This document shows positions 1 to 8,227 of a DNA stretch of 64,000 nucleotides, one piece after another. Position 1 is the first letter of the stretch. Every line of letters starts with the position of its first letter. This DNA comes from an uncultured Chlorobiaceae bacterium (GTDB lineage Bacteria; Bacteroidota; Chlorobiia; Chlorobiales; Chlorobiaceae). The DNA lies in assembly GCA_903824295.1 (NCBI GenBank), contig CAIJWE010000068.1:31959-95958 (forward strand), read 5' to 3'. Below the pieces are notes generated by a model, which ran no database searches, was not told the origin of the DNA, and was given only the letters and a program-made list of their open reading frames with translations. Both the position numbers and the translations under genes were made by a program.

Positions 1-1
1 T

Positions 2-646
2 CCGCCTCCGTTCCTCTGCTGCGGCTTTCCGGCTCATGTCAATGCAAAGAGCGATCACTATTCGAGCATTGTTCTGCGTAATACCGTGATCTTCAGTCAG
101 ATCAGGGAGATGTTCTCCTATCTGGATTTTGATGCCTGTGTCGTGACGTGCGGCACCTGCATGGAGGGGCTTGATGCGATTGAGACCGGCAGGGTATTTG
201 GCGGAAAGATTGTCGATATTGCCGCCTTTGCCCTTGGTAAAGGGCTGAAGCTTGAAGGTGAGGGAGATTATCTTTACCATGCCCCCTGTCACGATTCGCT
301 CTCCGGGCATGCGCGTGAAACCCTCCACAATCTGGGCGGGTTTGGCCGAGTGACCGCTGTACCGCACTGCTGTTCCGAGGCAGGGACACTGGCCCTGTCG
401 CGCCCTGATATTACCGATTCCATGCTTCAACGCAAAAGGGAGGCCATTGTGGAGCTTATGCATGGAAGAAAAAAGGCGGTTGTGTTGACCAACTGCCCCT
501 CGTGTGTGCAGGGGCTGGGAAGAAATCTTGATCTTGGCATGGAGCCACAGCATCTTGTTGTGGCTCTTGCTGAAAAACGGTCGGGTTCGGGCTGGATGGA
601 GCTGATGCGTAAACAGGCGTTAAGGGGATCCGCGGTCAGCTTTTAG
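2..646 (+). CDS. Fe-S oxidoreductase, CCG-domain C-terminus (5' truncated)
   Basis: The reading frame is open from base 2, so the gene starts upstream of the window; a GTG at 86 is internal, because the residues before it already belong to the fold. Two cysteine-rich CCG domains are visible. The first has the LCCG motif (bases 17-28) and CGTC (bases 149-160); the second has PCH near 283, HCC near 364 and CPSC near 496. Such paired domains occur at the C-terminus of FAD-linked oxidases and heterodisulfide-reductase-like or glycolate-oxidase-like iron-sulfur proteins, where the cysteines bind a non-cubane cluster. The catalytic flavin part would lie to the left. It converges on the multiheme cytochrome gene with only 4 bases between them. 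The substrate cannot be told from this fragment. Confidence 0.8.
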   Translation, partial: PPPFLCCGFPAHVNAKSDHYSSIVLRNTVIFSQIREMFSYLDFDACVVTCGTCMEGLDAIETGRVFGGKIVDIAAFALGKGLKLEGEGDYLYHAPCHDSLSGHARETLHNLGGFGRVTAVPHCCSEAGTLALSRPDITDSMLQRKREAIVELMHGRKKAVVLTNCPSCVQGLGRNLDLGMEPQHLVVALAEKRSGSGWMELMRKQALRGSAVSF

Positions 647-650
647 CCGC

Positions 651-1796
651 CTAATCGTCATCCTCCCCGCCATCTCCTCGGTCGCTCTCCCGGCTTCCAT
701 TGCGATGGCATTTTATGCAGTTCTGGTAGTTATAAATACCCTCTTCACGATGCACCGCCGCCATATTTGATGGCGTGTGCTCGTGGCAGCCGTAGCAGGT
801 ATACTGCTTGTAGTTGCCGGGGTTGGTGTGGCAGGTTTTGCAGCTTGCCTGATGATCACGGTCGAGTCTGAAATAGCGGTCATGGTTGAATGTTGCCGGT
901 TTCCAGCGGCTGGTGCTGTGGCATTTTGCACAGTTTCCTTCTGAAAAGCGATGCAGATTGTCACTGGGCTGGTCAGCCTTGTGGCAACTGATGCACTGTT
1001 TTCCTGAAGCGGCAAACTTTTTGTGGTTGAAGGTTGCCGGTTTCCATTTTGTCGTATTGTGGCATTCCGAGCAGGCCGCAGTTACCTCTCTGTGCAGCTT
1101 GTCACTGGGCTGGTCAGCCTTGTGGCAACTGATGCACTGTTTTCCTGAAGCGGCAAACTTTTTGTGGTTGAAGGTTGCTGGTTCCCATCGGTTGGTGCTG
1201 TGGCAGTCGGCGCAGGATGCCGTCGTTTCACGGTGCAGCCGGTCACTGGGCTGGTCAGTTTTGTGACACGTGATGCAGCTCTTTTGGATTGATACTGCAA
1301 GCCGTTTGTGCTCAAAGGTTGCGGGCTTCCACTCCTTTATGGTATGGCACTCGCTGCAATTTCCTGTTGCATAGCGATGCAGGTTGTCTTCCGGTTTTTG
1401 ATTTTTATGACAGGCGACACAGTTTTTCTGGAGAGATATGGTCAGCGATGTGTGCTTGAAGGTTTTTATTGCTTTTGATGCTTCAGCTCCCTTGTGGTCA
1501 GTGTGGCACTCTATACAGGAGTTGGCAGAAAGTCCTTTGTGAAAAAGAACCTTCGATGAATCTTTTGGAAGCGATGCGCCGGCGACATTTTTTATGCCGA
1601 TAAATCCCTCTTTGTGACAGGTGATGCACTGCAGTGACGTTGCTCCCCGGAATGGAGTGTGGCAACTCAGGCACTCTCTTTTCAGTGCATGATGGCCCTT
1701 CATCAGGGTTCCGGGGTCGAGCAGCACATCGGGAAATCTTATGGCAAGTGCTGCAAGAATGATGAGAGAGACGATAAAGGTATAAAGCGGTTTCAT
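651..1796 (-). CDS. 14-heme class III-like cytochrome c
   Basis: A 381-residue exported cytochrome. Residues 1-19 form a hydrophobic signal peptide or anchor. Fourteen CXXCH heme-binding motifs follow, with many extra His residues that can supply distal ligands. The central part is a tandem repeat of about 47 residues (WKPATF-HKK, then CISCHKADQPSD, then LHR, then CxxCH), pairing two hemes per unit. The tail is rich in Asp, Glu and Arg. It should be a periplasmic electron-transfer wire. The next gene in the operon, 7 bases upstream on the same strand, is a His-rich membrane cytochrome b-like protein, so the pair could move electrons between the quinone pool and a periplasmic partner. The repeat is also conserved at DNA level (see the repeat entries). 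Donor and acceptor are unknown. Confidence 0.85.
   Translation of the reverse strand: MKPLYTFIVSLIILAALAIRFPDVLLDPGTLMKGHHALKRECLSCHTPFRGATSLQCITCHKEGFIGIKNVAGASLPKDSSKVLFHKGLSANSCIECHTDHKGAEASKAIKTFKHTSLTISLQKNCVACHKNQKPEDNLHRYATGNCSECHTIKEWKPATFEHKRLAVSIQKSCITCHKTDQPSDRLHRETTASCADCHSTNRWEPATFNHKKFAASGKQCISCHKADQPSDKLHREVTAACSECHNTTKWKPATFNHKKFAASGKQCISCHKADQPSDNLHRFSEGNCAKCHSTSRWKPATFNHDRYFRLDRDHQASCKTCHTNPGNYKQYTCYGCHEHTPSNMAAVHREEGIYNYQNCIKCHRNGSRESDRGDGGEDDD
958..1037. repeat. 80-base direct repeat, copy 1
   Basis: An 80-base segment identical to 1099-1178, offset by 141 bases (47 codons), inside the multiheme cytochrome gene. It matches one structural unit of the heme repeat. Identity at silent positions points to recent duplication or gene conversion within the gene. 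Confidence 0.9.
1099..1178. repeat. 80-base direct repeat, copy 2
   Basis: Second copy of the 80-base segment at 958-1037. Identity breaks at 1179 (T here, C in copy 1) and at 1098. More diverged units of the same 47-residue protein repeat lie on either side. Confidence 0.9.
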
Positions 1797-1803
1797 CAGG
1801 CGA

Positions 1804-2382
1804 TTATTTCCAGTTCCAGAAGAAAAGTATGGAGAATATATGTGTCAGGGTTAATGCGAGCAAAAGGGATACCATGGGCATGTGCACCATTCTCCATTGT
1901 TCGAGAGTCTTGATGGTCAGGCTGTCCCAGTAGTGTTGCTGTTCCATCTCCTCGTCCACGGTGGCATTGATTCCCAGTTGTTTCATACTCATTTTTACCT
2001 CTTCCTTGACCTTTTTGAGCAGATATTGCCCAACATGGCCGCTGGCAGTTACCACCATCATCAGGAAGGTAGCCGCCCACGGTAAAATTGCGTTAAAATG
2101 GATCCCGGAATGGACAATGATCATCAGGGTTCCTATCCAGCCGGTATTACAGTGGAGTTTGAGAAAAAATTTGAGCAGACCGTTCTTGAATACCTTTTTT
2201 TTTCGGGCAGAATAACTAAAGGAGAGTGCAAAAAAAAGAGTTCCGACAATGCCAAAATATCGCCCTATCCACACAAGATGAGCTACATGCAGGATGTAGT
2301 CAAGTGAAATTGCAGCAATAATCAATAGCAGATAAGAGATGGTCAGCGGCAATGTTCGTTGTACGAGGACAGATTTCCACAT
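1804..2382 (-). CDS. Membrane cytochrome b-like protein
   Basis: A 192-residue integral membrane protein with about five hydrophobic helices (residues roughly 10-28, 38-55, 76-100, 102-120 and 168-188). Histidines sit in or near helices (LHVAH, KLHCN, VHSGIH, SGHVG, MVHMP, LTHIF), the arrangement expected of a di-heme cytochrome b of the b561 or ferric-reductase-like type. It lies directly upstream of the 14-heme cytochrome on the same strand (7 bases apart), so they are probably co-transcribed. The inferred role is membrane anchor and quinol-facing electron donor or acceptor for that cytochrome. I cannot assign a named family with certainty. Confidence 0.65.
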   Translation of the reverse strand: MWKSVLVQRTLPLTISYLLLIIAAISLDYILHVAHLVWIGRYFGIVGTLFFALSFSYSARKKKVFKNGLLKFFLKLHCNTGWIGTLMIIVHSGIHFNAILPWAATFLMMVVTASGHVGQYLLKKVKEEVKMSMKQLGINATVDEEMEQQHYWDSLTIKTLEQWRMVHMPMVSLLLALTLTHIFSILFFWNWK

Positions 2383-2641
2383 GGTTCAGCACGGTTAAAG
2401 TAATCATGAATTACAATCGAAAAAAGATACGTTTTGCTGGTTAAAAGAGTCTGAAAAGAATCTTAAAAATTGATTAAAATTAGCCATTAAAACAGGCAGC
2501 CTCTTGTAAGTCTGATGCAAGAGATTGTTTTTTAACTCATCTCCCGCTTGAACTTAAAATTATTTATCTCTTCTTCTCTTGTTTTTGTAAGTTCTTTCGA
2601 TGCGTATCTTCGATAATTGGAAAATATAACAGGGAGTGGTT

Positions 2642-2878
2642 ATGGATGAACAGAAATCTCATGAAGAGCAGAAGGTTGTCGTTACGTGTCAGGTTACGGA
2701 TATCCGTATGCCCTTTTGGTCTATGGTTGTCTTTATGGTGAAATGGGTATTTGCCAGTATTCCTGCCATGATTATTTTTTCTGTGGTGGCCGGGCTTGTG
2801 ATGGCTGCTATGAGTCTCCTTTTTGGTTCTCTATGGGGATTTCATGGTATGTATCGCGAGTTCAGACTGCCATTCTGA
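2642..2878 (+). CDS. Small membrane protein, unknown function
   Basis: A 78-residue protein. I choose ATG 2642 because the purine-rich AGGGAG at 2631-2636 stands at Shine-Dalgarno distance; a GTG at 2636 overlaps that site. A charged N-terminus (about 20 residues) is followed by two hydrophobic stretches (about residues 26-44 and 46-66). It is transcribed divergently from the cytochrome pair. No family recognised. Confidence 0.5.
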   Translation: MDEQKSHEEQKVVVTCQVTDIRMPFWSMVVFMVKWVFASIPAMIIFSVVAGLVMAAMSLLFGSLWGFHGMYREFRLPF

Positions 2879-2924
2879 ATCCTTGCATATCATCGGCTGT
2901 TTTTGTTAAAAAAAATATGAACTC

Positions 2925-4082
2925 ATGGGGCTGACCCTAAGTGATCGGCACGCTTGTGTGCTGCAGTCGGAAATTCGTAACATGTCGATTGAGTGCCGTC
3001 GGGTCGGTGGTATCAATCTTGCACAGGGGGTTTGTGATACTCCTGTGCCCGAATCTGTTCTACAAGGTGCGATTGAGGCGATAGGGCAGGGGATAAACAG
3101 CTACACGCATTATGCCGGTCTATCTCAATTGCGCGAGGCTCTTGCTCTCAAGCAGAAGAGGTTTTCTTCTGTGACGTTTGACCCGGAGTGTGAAGTCATT
3201 GTCAGTGCCGGAGCAACGGGCGCATTGTATTGCGCGTTTCAGGCTTTGCTCAATCCGGGTGATGAGGTGATGGTGTTTGAGCCTTTTTACGGCTACCATA
3301 TCAGTACATTGCAGGCTGCGGAGGCTGTGCCGGTCTATCTTCCGCTGAATCCTCCGGAGTGGTCGTTCAGCGATCATGATCTTGAGCTTCTCATTACCCC
3401 CCGCACCCGAGGCATTATCGTCAATACTCCGGCAAATCCGTCAGGGAAGGTTTTCTCCTCTGACGAGCTTGAGATCATCGCCGGTTTTGCGGAACGCTAC
3501 GACCTGTTTGTTTTTACTGATGAGATCTACGAGCATTTTGTTTATGGCGACCATCTCCATCGTTCTTTTGCCTCTTTGCCCGGGATGAGGGAGCGAACCA
3601 TTACCGTTTCAGGTTCTTCAAAAACGTTCAGTGTTACGGGGTGGCGGATCGGTTATCTCTTTTGCGATGCGAGGTGGGCCCAGGCAATCGGATATTTCAA
3701 TGATCTTATCTATGTGTGCGCTCCGGCTCCTCTGCAGGCTGGTGTCGCCAGGGGAGTGCAGGAGCTTTGTGACAATTACTACCAAAATCTTTCAGTTGCC
3801 TATCAGGCAAAGCGCGACCGTTTCTGTGACGCACTCTCTCGTGCTGGCATGCCTCCCTATATCCCTGATGGAGCCTATTATGTGCTCGCCGATGTTTCCT
3901 CTATTCCAGGTCGTACGGGCAAAGAACGGGCATTACACATTCTGCAGAAAACAGGTGTGGCCAGTGTTCCGGGCGGTGCGTTTTATCATGATAAAAGGGG
4001 CGAGAAGATGGTTCGTTTTTGTTTCGCCAAAGAGAATGCCGTGCTTGATGAAGCCATGCAACGTCTTCAGCTTCTTGCCTGA
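2925..4082 (+). CDS. Class I/II PLP-dependent aminotransferase
   Basis: A 385-residue fold-type I aminotransferase, full length for the family. Visible PLP-site residues are SAGATGA (about 94-100), N171 in NTPANPSGK, D199 and Y202 in FTDEIYEHF, Schiff-base K233 in SGSSKTFSVTGWR, and an Arg in MVRFCF near the C-terminus that would hold the substrate carboxylate. The sequence resembles the methionine/kynurenine aminotransferase (YbdL-like) and aspartate aminotransferase groups; the substrate cannot be fixed by eye. The start is ATG 2925; the ribosome site is weak, but the ATG at 2916 is out of frame. The next gene follows 37 bases downstream on the same strand. Confidence 0.85.
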   Translation: MGLTLSDRHACVLQSEIRNMSIECRRVGGINLAQGVCDTPVPESVLQGAIEAIGQGINSYTHYAGLSQLREALALKQKRFSSVTFDPECEVIVSAGATGALYCAFQALLNPGDEVMVFEPFYGYHISTLQAAEAVPVYLPLNPPEWSFSDHDLELLITPRTRGIIVNTPANPSGKVFSSDELEIIAGFAERYDLFVFTDEIYEHFVYGDHLHRSFASLPGMRERTITVSGSSKTFSVTGWRIGYLFCDARWAQAIGYFNDLIYVCAPAPLQAGVARGVQELCDNYYQNLSVAYQAKRDRFCDALSRAGMPPYIPDGAYYVLADVSSIPGRTGKERALHILQKTGVASVPGGAFYHDKRGEKMVRFCFAKENAVLDEAMQRLQLLA

Positions 4083-4119
4083 ATTTTTTAAACCTTAAAC
4101 CTAAACCGGAGGAGCAGGT

Positions 4120-4947
4120 ATGGCCAGAAAAGGGTTGATCAGGATTGCCGGATTTGTTGTACTGTTGTTTTCCCTTGCTGGCTGCCTGGAGATCAGTACA
4201 ATCGTCAGCGTTAAACCGGATGGCACAGGAACTGTTTCCGAGCAGATGTTGATGAGCAAGAGCTCTTTTGGCGAGATGTTTCTTACTGATGGGGAGAAAA
4301 AAGGGCAGTCTGGCCAGCTTCCCGGTAAAGAAGCATTTGAAAAGAAGTCGCTGGGGATGGGTGAAGGGGTGCATTTTGTTTCGGTTCGTCCGATTGTAAC
4401 GAAAACGCAGGCAGGATATGAGGCGATCTATTCGTTCAGGGATATCAATCTGTTGCAGGTTAATAGTGCGCCTGATAACGGCGTTTCAGCCGATTCAACT
4501 TCCGGTGGTGAGCAATCCCTGAAAAAGAAAAAAGAGTATGTCCGTTTTTTCCTGAAAGAGGGTTCTCCATCGCGGCTTGTCATTGTGGGGGATCAGGCAA
4601 AAAAGGCATCATTATCTGGATCTCCTGATGCCGTAAAGCCTCATCAAAATGCTCAACAAGTGAAAATGGCAATACGCATCATGAGAGAGTTTCTCAAGGG
4701 GATGAGAGTGTTTATGGCAGTTGATGTCAATGGATCGATACTCAGTACCAATGCGACGTATCGAAAAGAAAACAGAGTGACCTTGATGGATGTGAATTTT
4801 GACAAGCTGTTGGCCAATCCGAGACAGTTTGCTTCATTTGCAGCTCTCGGCTCTGACCCTTCTTTCGGAGAGATGCAGAAAATCCTGAAAAAAATTCCGG
4901 GAATCAAGCTTGAAATGCAAAAAGAGGTTGCGGTGACTTTTCAGTAA
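4120..4947 (+). CDS. Putative lipoprotein of unknown function
   Basis: 275 residues. A basic N-terminus and hydrophobic run end in lipobox LAGC with the lipidated Cys at position 22, so it should be exported and membrane-anchored. The mature start (SVKPDGTGTVSEQ) resembles the beginning of LppM-like lipoproteins, but I would not assign function. It has a strong ribosome site (GGAGGAG, about 4108-4114) before ATG 4120. The C-terminal half has no recognised motif. It is followed convergently by rnpB. Confidence 0.65.
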   Translation: MARKGLIRIAGFVVLLFSLAGCLEISTIVSVKPDGTGTVSEQMLMSKSSFGEMFLTDGEKKGQSGQLPGKEAFEKKSLGMGEGVHFVSVRPIVTKTQAGYEAIYSFRDINLLQVNSAPDNGVSADSTSGGEQSLKKKKEYVRFFLKEGSPSRLVIVGDQAKKASLSGSPDAVKPHQNAQQVKMAIRIMREFLKGMRVFMAVDVNGSILSTNATYRKENRVTLMDVNFDKLLANPRQFASFAALGSDPSFGEMQKILKKIPGIKLEMQKEVAVTFQ

Positions 4948-4979
4948 AGAGGCAATGGGGAGGATGTATTGCATAAAAA

Positions 4980-5390
4980 AACTGAAACCGAAAGCTATAA
5001 GCCGAATTCTGTGGATTACCCGGGAACCCCGGGTAAAGCTGCAGCCATTTATCTGATGCGGCTTACCCGAGAACTCTCCTTTCGGAATTGAACGGGCCGC
5101 TCTTTATCCCCGGAGGGAAAAGTCCTCTTATTTAGCCTTGCTTCGGGGAGGTTTGCCAAGCACATTCCATTACTGCAATGTCTGGTGGTCTCTTACACCC
5201 CCGTTTCACCCTTACTCCAGCCATCCGGAGCGGTCTGTTTTCTGTTGCACTCTCTGTGACAAGCGGCTTGCGCCGTCATCCCCGGGCTTGAGCCTTGCGA
5301 CTCTCGACCGGCACCCTGCCCTGTGAAGTTCGGACTTTCCTCCGTATGACCTTGCGGTTGAACGGCGACTGCACACTTGCGGTTTCAGTT
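4980..5390 (-). ncRNA. rnpB: RNase P RNA (type A)
   Basis: The catalytic RNA of RNase P, which matures tRNA 5' ends. On the minus strand, helix P1 is formed by the 5' end (complement of 5380-5390) pairing with the 3' end (complement of 4980-4990), an 11-base perfect match. The conserved core GGAGGAAAGTCCGAACTTC is the complement of 5325-5343. The second conserved block (AACAGAAAACAGACCGC on the minus strand) lies near 5230-5247. The universal 3' region including GCTTATAG lies near 4995-5004. A run of Ts follows P1 on the minus strand (complement of 4975-4980), so P1 may double as terminator. The length of about 411 bases fits bacterial type A. Confidence 0.95.
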
Positions 5391-5443
5391 TTACAAAGAA
5401 CGATGACGGAAAGAACGTTCATATTTTTGAACGCATCTCTTTT

Positions 5444-6244
5444 TTAATCTTCAGCTTCTTCAAAAAGTCGTTCGTGAACAACGATGCGTCCGCACGACTC
5501 GCAAAGATAGAATCCACCCTGAACAATCAGTGTATGACGATTGGTCGGTACCCTCGTGTTGCAACCGGAACAGGCGTTGCGGTTCAGCTTTACGACAGCA
5601 TTATTCAAGGTGCCGCTTCTGAGGTGGTCATATTTATCGAGCAGTCTTTTTGCTTCGGTGGCAATATGCAACCGCTGTGCCGTAACCTTTTTTTTCAGTG
5701 AACTGACATCTTCGGCCGTTTCGATAACAATGCTGTCGAGTTCCTCTTTTTTCTGGCCGATCTGTTTTTTAAGATCCTGAAGCTGCTGATGCAGGACATC
5801 ATCAGGCATCATCTCTTCGGTAATTTCGTCATAGCGATTCTCGGCGATGAGCAGCCGCCCTTTTTTCTGGATCTCCTGTGATCGCTGTATGGCGTGGACA
5901 ATATCCTGAAGCTGGATTTCAGCCTGCGCTATCTCTTTCTCTTCGTATTCGATCTGCTTTGAGAGTGCGTCATACTCCTTGTTGTTGCGGGCGAGTGTCT
6001 GCTTCTCCTTAAAGTTCAGAATTTTATTTTTACACTCATTGATTGTTTCGTGGAGATGTGAGCGTACTTTCAGGTGCTCGTCAGCTATCTTTTTTCGTGA
6101 TTCGATCTGGCGGTTGGTAAATACCAGATCTTCGTCAAGGGCATCAATTTCCTCTGGCAGTCCTTTTTGAAGGCTGATGATGTTTTCTATCTGGTTGTCG
6201 AGGTGCTGAAGCCTGACGAGCAGGTTTATTTTTGTATGATCCAC
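5444..6244 (-). CDS. C4-type zinc-ribbon coiled-coil protein (DUF164)
   Basis: 266 residues. Residues about 10-195 form a long, charged, Glu/Lys/Gln-rich coiled coil. The C-terminus carries a zinc ribbon with two Cys pairs (CSGC and CESC, about 20 residues apart). This is the architecture of the conserved bacterial CT398/DUF164 family, whose members are thought to bind nucleic acid or secretion and sigma-factor partners; the function is not settled. It lies between the tRNA-Leu terminator and rnpB on the same strand. Confidence 0.85.
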   Translation of the reverse strand: MDHTKINLLVRLQHLDNQIENIISLQKGLPEEIDALDEDLVFTNRQIESRKKIADEHLKVRSHLHETINECKNKILNFKEKQTLARNNKEYDALSKQIEYEEKEIAQAEIQLQDIVHAIQRSQEIQKKGRLLIAENRYDEITEEMMPDDVLHQQLQDLKKQIGQKKEELDSIVIETAEDVSSLKKKVTAQRLHIATEAKRLLDKYDHLRSGTLNNAVVKLNRNACSGCNTRVPTNRHTLIVQGGFYLCESCGRIVVHERLFEEAED

Positions 6245-6277
6245 TACTCCTGATATTTTTGGATTATTTAAAGCAAC

Positions 6278-6306
6278 AAAAAAAGCACCCTCTCAAGAAA
6301 AGGTGC
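6278..6306 (-). terminator. Rho-independent terminator after tRNA-Leu
   Basis: On the minus strand, a nine-pair stem (6285-6306, GCACC outermost, two G-U pairs, four-base loop) is followed by seven Ts (complement of 6278-6284). It lies about 100 bases downstream of tRNA-Leu. Confidence 0.8.
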
Positions 6307-6406
6307 ATACTCGTGCGTTGTATGTGAAAAACCTGGTCTGAGATGAATCGACTGATGATATGTAGTTGACCGTATTCACTTCGATATCGTCTGGGAAGAT
6401 TGTTTG

Positions 6407-6488
6407 TGCCCGAAAGGAGACTCGAACTCCTACACCTTGCGGCGCGCGTCCCTGAAACGCGTGCGTCTACCAATTCCGCCATTCGGGC
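6407..6488 (-). tRNA. tRNA-Leu (CAG)
   Basis: An 82-base class II tRNA on the minus strand. The 7-bp acceptor stem is GCCCGAA/TTCGGGC. The D arm contains GGTAGACGC. The anticodon stem CGCGT/ACGCG encloses loop TTCAGGG, giving anticodon CAG. A long variable arm (CGCCGCAAGGTGT) is typical of tRNA-Leu, and the T loop is TTCGAGT. The CCA end is not encoded. It lies 32 bases downstream of rpmG on the same strand and may be co-transcribed with it. Confidence 0.95.
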
Positions 6489-6520
6489 ATTTCGTCATGC
6501 TCAGACCAGTACAAAAAACC

Positions 6521-6703
6521 TTACTTGATCTCCTTGTGCAGGGTATGACGCTGCATGTTTGGATTGTACTTCTTCAAGATAAGACGTTCTGTGGTATTTT
6601 TCTTGTTTTTTGTCGTGGTATATCTGGAAACCGTCTTTCCCTCTTTTTTTGCTTCAGTGCATTCAAGGGTGATAACGATTCTATTTTCTTTTCCTTTTGC
6701 CAT
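6521..6703 (-). CDS. rpmG: 50S ribosomal protein L33
   Basis: 60 residues, basic, with the L33 pattern: [12 protein letters not shown], then [14 protein letters not shown], then LKKYNP. It is a large-subunit protein near the tRNA exit site. Zinc-binding L33 has two CXXC pairs; this copy keeps a single Cys, so it belongs to the zinc-independent form. It lies just upstream of tRNA-Leu on the same strand. Confidence 0.95.
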   Translation of the reverse strand: MAKGKENRIVITLECTEAKKEGKTVSRYTTTKNKKNTTERLILKKYNPNMQRHTLHKEIK

Positions 6704-6850
6704 GGTAACAGTCAGGTATGAAATTGTAAAGAGACGTCAATATAAGCTCTGACAGGTGATTTTGCAAGTTATGGGTTTTTTCTTTCTCTGATAACGGGAG
6801 AAAAGCTATTTTTATCCTCTTTATAACCCTTTTAACAGGTAACCGTAACC

Positions 6851-8104
6851 GTGCTTGACAGTAATTATTTTCACTATACCGCGGCAACGCTTCATTGCGA
6901 TGAAGTCAGTCTTGAAGAGCTTGCCGCCACTTTTGGCACTCCTCTTTTTGTGACCTCCAGAAGAAGCCTTATTGAAAGCTGTCTGACTTTCGAGCACGCA
7001 TTCAAAGAGCTTCCGCATTTTACCTGCTATTCCGTCAAGGCCAATTTTAATCTCACGGTTATCCGTACGTTGGCTGAACTTGGTTGTGGCTGTGATGTCA
7101 ATTCCGGAGGAGAGCTTTATCGGGCATTGCAGGCCGGTGTTCCGGCGGAAAAAATCATTTTTGCCGGCGTCGGCAAGAGGGCTGACGAGATAGCCGATGC
7201 CCTTCAGAGCGGGGTGCTCATGCTGAAAGCGGAATCGCTCTCGGAACTCCGGGCTATCGACCGTATCGCTGGAGAGCTGGGCAAAAGAGCCGCTGTTGCC
7301 ATCCGCATTAATCCGAATGTGACGGCTGAAACTCATCCCTATATTACCACCGGAGACAGTAAAGAGAAATTTGGCGTTGATGAGGCGGAGCTTGCAGAGC
7401 TCTTTTCCCTGTTTTCTGAGTTTCCCAATCTTAAACTTGTCGGGCTTGATATGCATATCGGATCACAAATTTTTGATCCGGAATATTATGTGGCAGCCAC
7501 CACGAAGCTGCTCACGATTTTCAGGCTTTCGAAAGAGCTTGGCTTTGCCATTGAATTTCTTGATATCGGCGGGGGGTTTCCGGTAACCTATGATCCACTG
7601 AAACCGGCTACACCGATTGAACAGTTTGCCGAAAAGTTGGTTCCAATGCTTCGGCCTCTTGGCGTCAAGGTGATTTTTGAACCGGGACGTTATCTGGTTG
7701 CCAATGCGTCGGTACTGTTAACCAGAATTCTCTACAAAAAGAGCAATCATACCGGCAAACAGTTTTTTGTGGTCGATGCAGGGATGACTGAACTGATTCG
7801 TCCGGCGCTCTATCAGTCGCATCATGAAATTCAGTCTGTGAAGCTTCATGAGAAAACGGTGGTTGCCGATGTTGTCGGACCGATTTGTGAGTCAAGTGAT
7901 TTTTTTGCTCGTCAGCGGGCGATTCCGGCAGCAGAAGAGGGTGAACTGCTTGCCGTCATGTCATCAGGAGCTTATGGCGCTGTGATGGGGAGCAATTACA
8001 ATGGCAGGCTTCGCCCGGCGGAAGTCATGGTTAACGGAAGCGAGGTCAGGCTTGTCCGTAAACGTGAAACCCTTGAACAGCTCGTACAGAATGAGCTGTT
8101 CTGA
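6851..8104 (+). CDS. lysA: Diaminopimelate decarboxylase
   Basis: 417 residues, fold-type III PLP enzyme that decarboxylates meso-diaminopimelate to lysine, the last step of lysine synthesis. Schiff-base lysine is K63 in CYSVKAN. Further family motifs are HIGSQ, the glycine-rich phosphate loop DIGGGFPV, FEPGRYLVANA, the active-site Cys in ICESSDFF supplied across the dimer, and GAYGAVMGSNYN near the end. The start is GTG 6851, since no earlier in-frame ATG exists and this start gives the family length. Two hairpins follow before the convergent metF. Confidence 0.95.
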   Translation: MLDSNYFHYTAATLHCDEVSLEELAATFGTPLFVTSRRSLIESCLTFEHAFKELPHFTCYSVKANFNLTVIRTLAELGCGCDVNSGGELYRALQAGVPAEKIIFAGVGKRADEIADALQSGVLMLKAESLSELRAIDRIAGELGKRAAVAIRINPNVTAETHPYITTGDSKEKFGVDEAELAELFSLFSEFPNLKLVGLDMHIGSQIFDPEYYVAATTKLLTIFRLSKELGFAIEFLDIGGGFPVTYDPLKPATPIEQFAEKLVPMLRPLGVKVIFEPGRYLVANASVLLTRILYKKSNHTGKQFFVVDAGMTELIRPALYQSHHEIQSVKLHEKTVVADVVGPICESSDFFARQRAIPAAEEGELLAVMSSGAYGAVMGSNYNGRLRPAEVMVNGSEVRLVRKRETLEQLVQNELF

Positions 8105-8146
8105 GAAGAGAAGTGCTCGCTGTTTTAATCTCTCAGAGTTTAATTT

Positions 8147-8164
8147 TTCACCGCTTGCGGTGAA
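8147..8164. terminator. Hairpin between lysA and metF
   Basis: A perfect inverted repeat, TTCACCGC facing GCGGTGAA with almost no spacer, 40 bases after lysA. It precedes a second, stronger hairpin at 8195-8214. The two probably act as a bidirectional stop between the convergent genes. Confidence 0.5.
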
Positions 8165-8194
8165 TGTCGTCCAGTTTCTTGTATAACCAGGATA

Positions 8195-8214
8195 CCCCGC
8201 TGCTTGCGGCGGGG
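8195..8214. terminator. Strong GC hairpin between lysA and metF
   Basis: CCCCGCTG pairs with CGGCGGGG (one T-G pair) around a CTTG loop. It sits 13 bases beyond the metF stop and 90 bases beyond lysA. The T tract is short on the plus strand (CTTT). Confidence 0.6.
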
Positions 8215-8227
8215 AGCTTTATTGCGG

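Noticed and set aside
950..1180. Possible CRISPR or satellite because of regular direct repeats
   Set aside because: Only two perfect copies, 141 bases apart, within an open reading frame in codon register.
886..1266. Plus-strand frame with repeated peptide segments
   Set aside because: Antisense of the heme repeats; the repeats belong to the cytochrome gene on the other strand.
5138..5326. Plus-strand 62-residue frame
   Set aside because: Lies inside the RNase P RNA gene; no protein-like features.
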